The notes under the pieces are model-generated. The model worked only from the letters and a program-made list of their open reading frames with translations. It was not told where the DNA came from and ran no database searches. Shown here piece by piece: positions 9,112 through 17,312 of a stretch of DNA of 52,277 nt. How positions within the stretch are numbered: position 1 is the first letter of the stretch; each line of letters begins with the position of its first letter. The stretch covers positions 1-52,277 of the forward strand of contig CAILNN010000305.1 of the NCBI GenBank assembly GCA_903835555.1, in the 5' to 3' direction. The translations under genes were made by a program, and so were the position numbers. The DNA is from an uncultured Verrucomicrobiota bacterium. GTDB taxonomy: Bacteria; Verrucomicrobiota; Verrucomicrobiia; Limisphaerales; UBA9464.

Positions 9112-9839
9112 TGGATAGAATACCTGCCAATATTGCCATCATCGTGCCGATGTTTAATGAATCGGCGAACGTCGGGCCGATGGTTGAGGAAGTTGGGAAG
9201 GCATTTGCCAACTGCGGGCAGTCCTGGGAATTGGTGCTGGTTGACGACGCCAGCACCGATGACACGTGGGCGCGAATTCAGGCGGCCAATCGGGCCAATC
9301 CCAGGGTCCGCGGTCTGCGCCACACGCGAAATCAAGGTCAAAGCGCAGCGGTCTGGACCGGGATCACGGGTACGAATGCCCCGGTGCTTTGCACTCTGGA
9401 CGGTGACTTGCAGAATGATCCCGCCGATCTCCCTCGCATGGTGGAAATGCTCGGCTCGCTCGATTTTGTCTGTGGGCATCGACAAAACCGACAAGACACC
9501 TTTGTTCGGAAGATATCCTCGCGCATCGCCAGAGTCGCGCGCAAGGCAGCTCTGGGGTACGATTTCGCTGATACGGGCTGCGCATTGAGGGCATTCCGGC
9601 GTTCCAGTTTAGCCGGGGTTTTTCCTTTTAACGGGCTGCACCGGTTCCTGCCCATCTTGGTGGCTGGAAATGGGAGTCGATGCCAGGAGATACCGGTTTA
9701 TCATCGTCCCCGGGTGGCGGGGGTGAGTAAGTATGGTGTGTGGAACCGGCTGGGTCGGGGGATTTTTGATTTGATCGGGGTGGCCTGGTATCAACGGCGG
9801 CGGTTGAAGGCGGCTCCGGTGGAGTCGACGGAGGAGTGA
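9111..9839 (+). CDS. Family 2 glycosyltransferase, polyprenyl-phosphate sugar synthase-like
   Basis: This 242-residue protein has a GT-A fold: IVPMFNESANV, VDDASTDD (residues 44-51) and LDGDLQNDP with the metal-binding D-x-D (D97, D99). The C-terminal part, PVYHRPRVAGVSKYG followed by NRLGRGIFDLIGVAW, matches dolichol/polyprenyl-phosphate mannose or glucose synthases. Such enzymes load a sugar from a nucleotide donor onto a membrane lipid carrier. No C-terminal membrane pair is present, so it is the short soluble type. The start codon overlaps the stop of the oxidoreductase. Confidence 0.9.
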   Translation: MDRIPANIAIIVPMFNESANVGPMVEEVGKAFANCGQSWELVLVDDASTDDTWARIQAANRANPRVRGLRHTRNQGQSAAVWTGITGTNAPVLCTLDGDLQNDPADLPRMVEMLGSLDFVCGHRQNRQDTFVRKISSRIARVARKAALGYDFADTGCALRAFRRSSLAGVFPFNGLHRFLPILVAGNGSRCQEIPVYHRPRVAGVSKYGVWNRLGRGIFDLIGVAWYQRRRLKAAPVESTEE

Positions 9840-9870
9840 TTGACCGCAGATTAGCGCTCCGGGGACGCAA
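9840..9870 (+). repeat. Family D dispersed repeat, partial copy
   Basis: TGACCGCAGATTAGCGCTCC followed by GGGGACGCAAT is a degenerate copy of the repeat at 14301. It fills most of the 50-base gap between two convergent genes. Confidence 0.4.
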
Positions 9871-9889
9871 TATCGAGGATTGGCCAACG

Positions 9890-10753
9890 CTATTTCAAAA
9901 CCGTGGTGTGATCGGAAAGCCATCGTGCATCCTGGAGCGACCCATCGGGGGCAGAGATGGGAACGACCAGACTAGCTCCGTCTGTCTGGTAGTGTACGGC
10001 CTGCTTCAGTTTGGAGCTCAACCAGCGATGCGCCTCGGAATGTCCGTCGGCGAAGGTGAACGCGGACGCACCCTGGTGAAGACTGGAGGGCAAATCGATC
10101 AGACTTCCAGTCACAGCTCCCGGGTCAACCATTTGCACAGAGAGAGAATCGTCATTGATCGAATCGGGGTGCTCATCTACGGTCACAAACGTTTTAGACG
10201 GGTTCACCACGTCAGCGGTCTTGGAATAGAGGCGGTACTTGGTTGATGGAAGCCAAGAGCCAAAGCCGAAAGCTTCATTCATTGAGAGGCTCCGGACTCG
10301 GGGCGTTCCGGCGTGATTGAGCCCGGACAATTGCCCATTCGCCGAATCGTCCGAAGGGCATTTGTAAATATCCAGAGCCCTTTGGGTGTAGGTGAAGAGG
10401 GGACCGTTGGTGATGACTGAGATATTGGTATTGCCGCGATTGGCGTAGTCGCTGATGTCGCCATTCACGTAAATGGGGCGATTTCGGGTTTGGGCACTGC
10501 CATCATTTAATGGGGTCACCAGTCCTCCGTGATTGTCATTCGCATAGAGAATCCAACCGAGCACCAGTTGGCGTCCATTGTTGAGGCAGACGATAGCCTT
10601 ATCGGTCGGGCGAGCCTCGGAGAGAGCTGGCAGGAATATGGCGACGAGGACGGCAACCACCGCAATCACCGTCACGAGTTCAATTCGTGTAAAGGCGTCG
10701 TTGGACGATCCGATTGCCGCGTTGCTTCGATTTGATCGGAGAGAGGTTTTCAT
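9890..10753 (-). CDS. Prepilin-like protein with H-X9-DG motif
   Basis: This 287-residue protein begins with a basic leader and the type IV prepilin signature DAFTRIELVTVIAVVAVLV. A prepilin peptidase would cut between A and F, leaving Glu at +5. The C-terminal half carries H-QGASAFTFA-DG, the H-X9-DG motif of the large families of pseudopilin-like proteins in Planctomycetes and Verrucomicrobia. It should sit in the inner membrane and extend into the periplasm, perhaps as part of a type II secretion-like fibre. The function of this class is not established. It is 53 bases downstream of the PD40 propeller gene on the same strand. The ATG at 10753 was chosen because the leader begins there. Confidence 0.85.
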   Translation of the reverse strand: MKTSLRSNRSNAAIGSSNDAFTRIELVTVIAVVAVLVAIFLPALSEARPTDKAIVCLNNGRQLVLGWILYANDNHGGLVTPLNDGSAQTRNRPIYVNGDISDYANRGNTNISVITNGPLFTYTQRALDIYKCPSDDSANGQLSGLNHAGTPRVRSLSMNEAFGFGSWLPSTKYRLYSKTADVVNPSKTFVTVDEHPDSINDDSLSVQMVDPGAVTGSLIDLPSSLHQGASAFTFADGHSEAHRWLSSKLKQAVHYQTDGASLVVPISAPDGSLQDARWLSDHTTVLK

Positions 10754-10805
10754 AAAACGTCGTTCAGATGGAGCTAATAGATGGCTGTATAGAATCATCA
10801 CATTG

Positions 10806-13800
10806 TTAGCGATGGGCTGACAATCGGACGAACCCTTGTGAATCTGAGAGCGGAATCGAGAGCGTGAGAGAACCTCCCGTACCCACGACACTGGAACCGA
10901 CCGGGCTGAAGCTGCCACCATTTGCGGTTTTCGATTCCAAGAGTTGATAGATGATACCGATGAAACTTTGGAAGGTGACTTGGAACTGGTCCTGCGCCGT
11001 GATATAGGCACCCGCAGACCGGAGGAAGGAATGGGGATCGCGCGGATCGCTTCCCGACTGATATTCATCGAGATTACTGATGCCGTCGCCGTCGAAGTCA
11101 CCACTGGCGGTCTGATTCAGATTGCCGAAGTATTTCAACTCCCAGGCATCGGGGAGCCCATTGCCATTGCCGTCAAATGTGGACGGATCGGGAACCGTGG
11201 CGAGAAACACATCGCCGGTTCCATTATTATCGAATGCCACCAAATCGTCGGCAAACGAGGTGAACAACACGGTCGAACCGTCGGCGCTGATTTGGGGTTC
11301 GGAGGACGGCAGGTCCGCCGGCTGTCCATCGGTCAAACGATGGGATACCAAAGCCATCAGGCCGGTGTTTAGGTCCCGGAGCCAGATTTGTCCCGGGCTG
11401 CCGTGGACATAAGGAACCAGGTTTGATGCGTCGGTTCGGAAAACCACCCACCGCCCGTCGCCACTAATCGCGGGTGAACGGGAGGGACCATCGGCAGTGC
11501 CGCCGCCGATGGGCATGCTGATCTGGGTCAAAGTCGCGGTGGGAATATCAAAGACAAAGATTTGGCTGAAGGTATTGGTTGCCGTTGAGCCCGGGGGGGT
11601 GAAATTTGACGCGAATACGATTCGTTGGCCATTGGCGGAAATATGGACGTCTGTGAATTGGTCGGTGAGTCGGGTCCCTGTAGCTGCCCAGTTGTTTGAG
11701 CCGGTCCGATTATCGTGCCAAAGGACGCCCAATATTTGACTATTGTACCAATACCCGACAGGAAATGCACCGCGCTCGCCAGATGCGCTGAGGCTGATGC
11801 TGAATGGTCGAAGGTTGCCTCCAATATCTACGAGAGACAATTTTGCCGGAGACGTGGTGTAGAGAAACAGGGATGTGGCCGTGGGTTGCCCCAAGAAGGC
11901 CACGGTTGAACCATCGGCGCTCATCTCGGGTCCAGGCTCTAAAGCAAGAGGGAGACTTGTTGAAAAGCCGAGAGTGGGCGACGTTAGCCATATGGTATTA
12001 GACGTTTGACTATCTCGGAGGAACATTTGTGAGTTCCGGCCAATGACGGTGCTCTGGAACGCAACGAAACGCCCGTTGGCGCTGATGGCGGGAGGGCCGG
12101 TCAACGACAGACCGGGAATATTTCCAAAGAGACCTCCTACAGAACTAGCCACGACTGTTGTTTGATGGATCAAGTCGCGAACGTAAATGGTCGCTCCTGT
12201 TCCCTGAACACCGGGAGCAAGTCCAGGATTCTCACTCAGGAATGCCACATACCGGCCATCGCCTGAAATCCGAGGTGACCGCACCGGATATCCTTTGGTC
12301 GGCGGGTTGGTTGAACCGCTGGCCAGTTGGGGATCGCCGAGGCTCTCGGTAAAGGAAAAGATTTTCGGGAAGCCATCGCCTGCGTTGGACAATAAGTCCA
12401 CGGACGTACTGCTGAAGGCTGCAACCTGACCATCATCACTCAGGTTATAGCGGTCGAGTGAGCTCATTCCCCAGGCGGTCGATGGGCCACTGGGAGAGGG
12501 TGTCGAGCTGACCAGGGCCGTTGGTTTCCAATCAAGGTCCACCGTCAATAGGTCCATTTGTTGATTCAGGTCTGAGTGGCCCGGCACTGGGTCTTGGGTT
12601 TGAATCAGGATGGAGCTCCCATCCGAACTAAATTCAGGAAACACAGCATCGAATCTTGGTTGAACGGTGGGATTCGCGGTGGAAGTCGCGCCGGTGACCA
12701 AATCGCGCAGGTAGAGCCGATAGTTTCCGCTGTTGGTGACACCGGCGGCGGGAACTGCCGCGAACGTTTGAAACAGGAGGTTCCGTCCATCTGGACTTAG
12801 GACGGGATCAGAGCTGCTGATTGGCTCGGAAAATCCTGGAGGCACGGTAACCAGCAGGTCGTCCAAATGATGAAGGCCGGAATCGGCATTCCAGACCATG
12901 ACTTGATTGGTTCCTGTGCGGTCCGAAATGGCGGTAAAGGCGACGGTCCGACCATCAAGGGTCATCACCGGCCCGCTATTGTCCACCTCTCGACCGGCCA
13001 CCTGCAGGTTTTGTGAAATCAACGCATTGGTATTCGCCGCCAAATCAAACCACCAGACGCCAACAGCGGAAGTGGGCTTGATGCCGAGAGGATTTCGCAA
13101 GTGAAAGGCCAAATATCGTCCATCGGGACTGAGAACGACGGAGCTAGAAAGAAGGGTGGTTGGTGAGGAATTTGTCTGTTTGACCGGGACTGTCACCTGG
13201 GTCAGTTCTCCAAGGGCGGGACGGAACAGGTAGAGATCGGTGGGTGTGGCGCTTGTTGCCGGGGCCAAATTGGTGGCCGTGCTTCGAAATATCACGGTCT
13301 CGCCTTGGGCGCTCATCTGTACGGCGGCGGAATCGCCGCTTGCAGGTGAACCATCGGCAGCGGCACTGATGAGGAGATTGGTTGCAGAGTTCCGGGTACG
13401 GAGAAACACGTTCCGAATGTGCTGTGTATCCAAGGCGGTCAGATTGTCGGCCCGACTTTCAAAAAGAATGAATCGGCCGTCCTTGGAAAGGATTGGATTG
13501 CCCGAATCGCCCGACCCGGCCTGTCCCTGTCCGTTAGAAGATATTCGCACCAGGGTGTTTGCGACAAAATCGCGCATATAGACGTCTGCGACACCTGGGA
13601 TCGCGCCTGGAACCAAGTTGGTGGAGCTGCTGGACCAAACCACGAGCGAACCGTCAGCCGAAATATCGTAATCTCGGACCGATCCGGAACTCCCCCCGTG
13701 ACCATCCGCCGACTGACTGATCAAGACGGGGGCTCCATTGGGCAGCGAACGACCAAAGAGCTGGAGCACGTGGCCTAACGGTTGTCCTGGGACGAGACCG

Positions 13801-14036
13801 GGGGCGTCGCTCAAGAAGAATACCCGCTGACCGTCGGCACTTAGTCGGCCCCCACCGGACACACCGCCGCCGGTTTCAGCGGGTGGAAAGAGGGGATTGG
13901 ATTTCGACAGCGATTGGATGTGTACTGTATCGGCAGCCAGCGAGACCATCGAAGATACCAAGCAAAGTAGGCCAAAGGCACCCGTAGGCCGGAGGGAAAT
14001 CGAAAATTCGGAAGCAAACGTTGCCAATGGTTTCAT
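10806..14036 (-). CDS. Large exported PD40/TolB-like beta-propeller protein
   Basis: This 1076-residue protein has a signal peptide (TGAFGLLCLVSSMVSLAA). The bulk is many copies of a roughly 45-residue repeat of the PD40/WD40-like type, with cores such as LSADGQRVFFLSD, LSPDGRYLAFHL and ISGDGRWVVFRTD. They probably make two or more propellers. Near the C-terminus DGNGNGLPDAWELKYFG and GDFDGDGISNLDEYQSGSDP form an Asp-rich calcium-binding segment common in Verrucomicrobia surface proteins. A short beta domain ends the chain. No enzymatic motif was seen; a surface or periplasmic binding role is an inference. The next gene downstream is the prepilin-like protein. Confidence 0.88.
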   Translation of the reverse strand: MKPLATFASEFSISLRPTGAFGLLCLVSSMVSLAADTVHIQSLSKSNPLFPPAETGGGVSGGGRLSADGQRVFFLSDAPGLVPGQPLGHVLQLFGRSLPNGAPVLISQSADGHGGSSGSVRDYDISADGSLVVWSSSSTNLVPGAIPGVADVYMRDFVANTLVRISSNGQGQAGSGDSGNPILSKDGRFILFESRADNLTALDTQHIRNVFLRTRNSATNLLISAAADGSPASGDSAAVQMSAQGETVIFRSTATNLAPATSATPTDLYLFRPALGELTQVTVPVKQTNSSPTTLLSSSVVLSPDGRYLAFHLRNPLGIKPTSAVGVWWFDLAANTNALISQNLQVAGREVDNSGPVMTLDGRTVAFTAISDRTGTNQVMVWNADSGLHHLDDLLVTVPPGFSEPISSSDPVLSPDGRNLLFQTFAAVPAAGVTNSGNYRLYLRDLVTGATSTANPTVQPRFDAVFPEFSSDGSSILIQTQDPVPGHSDLNQQMDLLTVDLDWKPTALVSSTPSPSGPSTAWGMSSLDRYNLSDDGQVAAFSSTSVDLLSNAGDGFPKIFSFTESLGDPQLASGSTNPPTKGYPVRSPRISGDGRYVAFLSENPGLAPGVQGTGATIYVRDLIHQTTVVASSVGGLFGNIPGLSLTGPPAISANGRFVAFQSTVIGRNSQMFLRDSQTSNTIWLTSPTLGFSTSLPLALEPGPEMSADGSTVAFLGQPTATSLFLYTTSPAKLSLVDIGGNLRPFSISLSASGERGAFPVGYWYNSQILGVLWHDNRTGSNNWAATGTRLTDQFTDVHISANGQRIVFASNFTPPGSTATNTFSQIFVFDIPTATLTQISMPIGGGTADGPSRSPAISGDGRWVVFRTDASNLVPYVHGSPGQIWLRDLNTGLMALVSHRLTDGQPADLPSSEPQISADGSTVLFTSFADDLVAFDNNGTGDVFLATVPDPSTFDGNGNGLPDAWELKYFGNLNQTASGDFDGDGISNLDEYQSGSDPRDPHSFLRSAGAYITAQDQFQVTFQSFIGIIYQLLESKTANGGSFSPVGSSVVGTGGSLTLSIPLSDSQGFVRLSAHR

Positions 14037-14300
14037 GGTATCACTACTGCCGATGCCCAAGCGAAAAGTCAAGAAGACCATTTGTAACAAATGAAGAATG
14101 AAAAATATCTAGTAATTGCCTTGATAATGATGGGAGTATTTTTTGATATAAAGCGATAACAATCAACAGGTTATGCACGAAAAAAGACCAATCGCATTGG
14201 GTCTACTGCGAAACAAGGGGCCAACGAGTCAAGTTCCAACAGTTTGACCGATTAAAAATGTTGCAGAAATCCCGCCGCGTTTAAGGGGAGAGAGATATTT

Positions 14301-14340
14301 AACCGCAGATTAGCGCCGATTGACGCAGATTTTTTGAAAT
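14301..14340 (+). repeat. Family D dispersed repeat, copy 2
   Basis: AACCGCAGATTAGCGCCGAT is followed by TGACGCAGATTTTT. It matches the copy at 268-308 and opens the repeat cluster. Confidence 0.6.
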
Positions 14341-14439
14341 TGGGATTTGCGTGACGTAGGAAAAGTCATAGGAACTGCCGAGCAGACAAAAGGTCTGCGA
14401 TCCGGCAGCGTCCCGCCCGTGGCGCGGCGGGCGTGGGGC

Positions 14440-14519
14440 GGGCTTTCAGCCCTTACAATTTAGGGGCCCGATTTCCTGGGCCGCTGGCCCAGGCTGGTAT
14501 GAAATCGCGCCTTTGGCGC
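14440..14519 (+). repeat. Triple-hairpin element (family E), copy 1
   Basis: Three perfect palindromes follow in order: GGGCT-TTC-AGCCC (14440-14452), CCTGGGCC-GCT-GGCCCAGG (14475-14493) and GCGCC-TTT-GGCGC (14507-14519). The same order and near-identical three-base loops occur at 41299-41381 with different stem sequences. This points to a conserved structured element rather than a conserved sequence. Confidence 0.7.
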
Positions 14520-14528
14520 TTGGGAATA

Positions 14529-14706
14529 GGCGTGGTTCGGACCGTCGACGGCTCGACGGAGGTCCTGCGGACGGCCAATTGGCTTCGCCATTGCACCATA
14601 GGCGTGGTTCGGACCGTCGACGGCTCGACGGAGGTCCTGCGGACGGCCAATTAGCTTCGCCATTGCACCATAGGCGTGGTTGGGACCGCCGACGGCTCGA
14701 CGGAGT
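14529..14706 (+). repeat. Family B repeat, three tandem units of 72 bp
   Basis: Units start at 14529, 14601 and 14673, each GGCGTGGTTCGGACCGTCGA or a close variant. The first two are complete and almost identical (GG against AG near the end); the third is partial and slightly diverged. Single diverged copies occur at 29463, 36624, 43479 and 45481. An exact 72-base period suggests recent tandem duplication. Confidence 0.85.
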
Positions 14707-15011
14707 CTCGCTACCGATGTTACTGTTTACCAGTAGCTTATATCTCTTTTCTTCGTGTCTTCGCGGTTTCGTGTGCGTCCTTCTTTCCTTACCAGAAGAG
14801 CCAAAGTCAGGCGGTTCATGCCTTCCAAGTGGTTCTCGCTTTGCCGTATGTCGATGCGGACTGTTTTCAGGTTCGGCATCCGGTAGGGGAATCGGCGCAG
14901 ACGATTTTAAGTCAATTGATGTGAGGTGCGGGTGGGCGGGTTGATGCCGCTTTTGCCCTGGCACCTATGGAGTGCGCCAGCGAACTCTGGCCGCCGTCTA
15001 ATTCACAGCCG

Positions 15012-15096
15012 TTTCCAAAGCGCCAGAGGGCTGGCGCAGTCCAAGACCTGGCGGACCATCCCGCACCTCCGTTCCGTTTGAAACGTCTTGGACTGC
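15012..15096 (+). repeat. Family A hairpin repeat, copy 2, with extended inverted repeat
   Basis: The hairpin GCGCCAG-AGGG-CTGGCGC is followed by the flank. Here the flank GCAGTCCAAGAC (15036-15047) has a perfect inverse partner GTCTTGGACTGC (15085-15096), making a second, larger stem. It lies at the 3' end of hisA and could also terminate that transcript. Confidence 0.7.
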
Positions 15097-15104
15097 CAAA
15101 GGAT

Positions 15105-15902
15105 TTACCGGCTATGGTGGGGGTTTGGAGTTGGACTCCAGCCTTGGCGGCTGCGATTGAATGCCAGGCAGTCGGCGTAGCGGACGCCGGTGCCGCCGAA
15201 GATATCGAGGGCGCTACCGATGGTGAGATCGACCCTCCCACGTCCGAGGCGTTCGACGGTTTCCAAGTCTTCCAGCGACTTGGCACCGCCGGCGTAGGTC
15301 ACCGGGATGGGTGACCAATCTGCTAACTGGGACACCAATCCCGTATCAATTCCGCGACAGAGACCTTCCACATCCACCGCATGGACCAGGAACTCGGCGC
15401 AGGAACCGGCCAGACTTGTGAAGGTGTCGGCTGAGAGGCGGAGGTCGGTAAAGCGTTGCCATCGATCGGTGACCACCCAGTAGTCATCGCCACGACGACG
15501 GCAACTGAGGTCCAGAACCAATCGCTCTCGACCGACCCGGGCGACCAATTGCTCCAGGCGTTTGGCATCGAGCTGGCCATGGCGAAAAACCCACGAAGTC
15601 ACGATGACGTGGGAGGCACCGACCTCCAGCCAAAGTGGGGCGTTGTCGAGGTTGATTCCGCCACCGATTTGGAGTCCTCCGGGCCAAGTTGACAGGGCCT
15701 CGCGAGCGGCGGTGTCATTGCCGGGGCCTAGCTGAATGACATGGCCGCCGGTGAGGTTGTCTCTCCGATAAAGGTCGGCGAACCATCTGGCGGGTTGGTC
15801 GGCGGTGAAATTAGTGCGGGTCCCCGCACCATCGTCGGTGAGGGTTCCGCCGACCAATTGGACCACACGTCCGCCTCGCAAATCGATGCACGGTCGAAAC
15901 AC
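15105..15902 (-). CDS. hisA: Eukaryotic-type HisA isomerase (HIS6-like)
   Basis: This 265-residue TIM barrel isomerises ProFAR to PRFAR in histidine synthesis. It matches the eukaryotic HIS6 form rather than the common bacterial form: FRPCIDLRGGRVVQLVGGTL at the start, HVIQLGPGNDTAAREAL, LQIGGGIN, HVIVTSWVF, RLVLDLSCRRRG, HAVDVEGLCRGID, VTYAGGAKSLEDLE and GSALDIFGG. The catalytic acids should be the Asp in CIDLRGG and the Asp in VDVEGL. No other his gene is adjacent. It is divergent from the receiver-like gene. The presence of this form in a bacterium suggests transfer or an old paralogue. Confidence 0.88.
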   Translation of the reverse strand: MFRPCIDLRGGRVVQLVGGTLTDDGAGTRTNFTADQPARWFADLYRRDNLTGGHVIQLGPGNDTAAREALSTWPGGLQIGGGINLDNAPLWLEVGASHVIVTSWVFRHGQLDAKRLEQLVARVGRERLVLDLSCRRRGDDYWVVTDRWQRFTDLRLSADTFTSLAGSCAEFLVHAVDVEGLCRGIDTGLVSQLADWSPIPVTYAGGAKSLEDLETVERLGRGRVDLTIGSALDIFGGTGVRYADCLAFNRSRQGWSPTPNPHHSR

Positions 15903-16016
15903 AGGTTCATTCTAGGGCTTTGCAACCAATTGGGAAGCAAGCGATTCAAAGGGCAACCGATTGGAAATGGGATAATCGCTTTACCGCCCGGCTCCGGAAG
16001 CTCAAATTGGCCGCCC

Positions 16017-16391
16017 GTGACCAAACCGTTGGCAGTGGTCTTTTACGAATCGTTGCTCCTGGGCAGTCAATTGGCGAATCGCCTGTCTGACTTGGGCTGG
16101 CGTGTCCAAACCGTGAACTCATCGGCGTCGGTAACTGAGGCGGTCCGTCGTCATAGCCCGATGTTGCTGGTAGCCGAATTAGCACTGCGACATGGGGATT
16201 TGTGCCCCATCATTGCGGAATTGAAGAAGGACCCGGCTCTGGAGCATGTGCCGGTAATCGGATATACGTCCGCCAAGAACAAGGCGCTTCAGGACGCCGC
16301 TGTGGCGGCCGGGGCACGGTTGGTGGTGGTCGATACGGCGATTCTCGATCAATTGCCTCAACTGCTCGACTACGCCCTCGCCCTCGACTAG
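16017..16391 (+). CDS. Degenerate receiver-like protein
   Basis: This 124-residue protein has a GTG start just before VTKPLAVVFYESLLLGSQL. It follows the receiver alpha/beta pattern, with HSPMLLVAEL where the phospho-acceptor Asp normally sits (a Glu is found) and PVIGYTSAKNKALQDAAVAAG as beta4-alpha4. A conserved C-terminal Lys is not evident. It may be a pseudo-receiver that works without phosphorylation. It is 31 bases upstream of chdC on the same strand. I could not see a better ATG, so the start is uncertain. Confidence 0.6.
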   Translation: MTKPLAVVFYESLLLGSQLANRLSDLGWRVQTVNSSASVTEAVRRHSPMLLVAELALRHGDLCPIIAELKKDPALEHVPVIGYTSAKNKALQDAAVAAGARLVVVDTAILDQLPQLLDYALALD

Positions 16392-16421
16392 CGGGCGAAC
16401 CAGACCTAAACTGAATTTCTC

Positions 16422-17234
16422 ATGGCCATCCCTTCTGTGACTCTTGGACAAGGCGTTCACGTCTGCCATCTTTTCTTCCGCATCGACCGGGTATTCTGGA
16501 ACGACCTTCCGGAAGACGAATCGCAAGAAACGTTGAAGCGCCTCGAAGCCGTGGTTGCTTCGGCACCTGGACCGGCCGCCCCCCGAATCATGACTTTTGC
16601 CGGTGTGGGCGGAAAGTCCGACTTGGGGTTCCTGATTATCGCCAAGGAATTGCAAGAGCTCAGCCGCTTGGAGCGTGAAGTACAACTGGCCTTTCCGCCG
16701 GGAACGCTTCAGCCTGTGTTCTCCTACCTAAGCGTCACGGAATTGCCGGAGTATGTGGCCACGGATGATGATCTGAAGGCCATCCTGGCTCGTGAAGGCG
16801 TGGTCCCTGGACATCCGGAGTTTCCCGGGCGATTTGAGGCTGCTCAACAGCGCAACGCGGGGTATCAACATTATCGTCTCTATCCCGAATTGGAGCCGTG
16901 GGAAATCATGTGCTTCTATCCGATGAGCAAGAAACGGCAGGCCAACGACAACTGGTATTCGCTCGATTTCCCCGCACGCAAGCTGATGATGTCGTCGCAC
17001 GCGAAAACGGGGCGCAAGTATGCGGGCCGTATCTCGCAGCTCATCACTGGGTCGACGGGTCTGGACGATTGGGAATGGGGCGTGACCTTGATGGCCCATC
17101 AACTGGATGCGGTGAAGGAGATCGTGTACGAAATGCGTTTCGATGAAGTGACGGCCCGCTTTGGCGATTTCGGTCCGTTCTTCGTCAACTTAACGTTGTC
17201 TCCCTCGGACCTCTGGGACCACTTGCAGCTTTAA
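16422..17234 (+). CDS. chdC: Coproheme decarboxylase ChdC (HemQ), chlorite dismutase family
   Basis: This 270-residue protein carries out the last step of the coproporphyrin-dependent heme pathway, oxidative decarboxylation of coproheme to heme b. It contains YPMSKKR with Y166 and K170, and SSHAKTGRKYAG with H193. The Tyr-to-His spacing of 27 equals that of the S. aureus enzyme (Y145, H172), so catalytic Tyr and proximal His are both present. GSTGLDDWEWGVTL is also a family signature. It lies between a receiver-like gene and a helicase, without other heme genes nearby. Confidence 0.9.
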   Translation: MAIPSVTLGQGVHVCHLFFRIDRVFWNDLPEDESQETLKRLEAVVASAPGPAAPRIMTFAGVGGKSDLGFLIIAKELQELSRLEREVQLAFPPGTLQPVFSYLSVTELPEYVATDDDLKAILAREGVVPGHPEFPGRFEAAQQRNAGYQHYRLYPELEPWEIMCFYPMSKKRQANDNWYSLDFPARKLMMSSHAKTGRKYAGRISQLITGSTGLDDWEWGVTLMAHQLDAVKEIVYEMRFDEVTARFGDFGPFFVNLTLSPSDLWDHLQL

Positions 17235-17312
17235 CCAAAGCGGTAAGCGGGTAGTGCCCACCGTATTTTCGGTTTCCATCTTCGCTGACCTCCCCTGCCC
17301 CCCTGACCGATC

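Larger units (their letters stand above)
14037..15104. other. Long intergenic region, repeat-rich and without a gene
   Basis: About 1.07 kb lies between the divergent PD40 gene start and the 3' end of hisA. The first 250 bases are A/T-rich and should carry the PD40 promoter. From 14301 on it is almost entirely repeats: family D, a triple hairpin, three family B units and a family A copy. Open frames of up to 172 codons cross it, but they translate the repeats in several frames and have no family resemblance. Confidence 0.65.

Noticed and set aside
14529..14706. CRISPR array
   Set aside because: The 72-bp units are directly adjacent and have no unique spacers; no cas genes are present.
14446..14964. 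Repeat-encoded frames with RRAVDGPNHAYG-like repeats
   Set aside because: The repeat peptide comes from the 72-bp DNA repeat and appears in several frames at once, so it is not a repeat protein.
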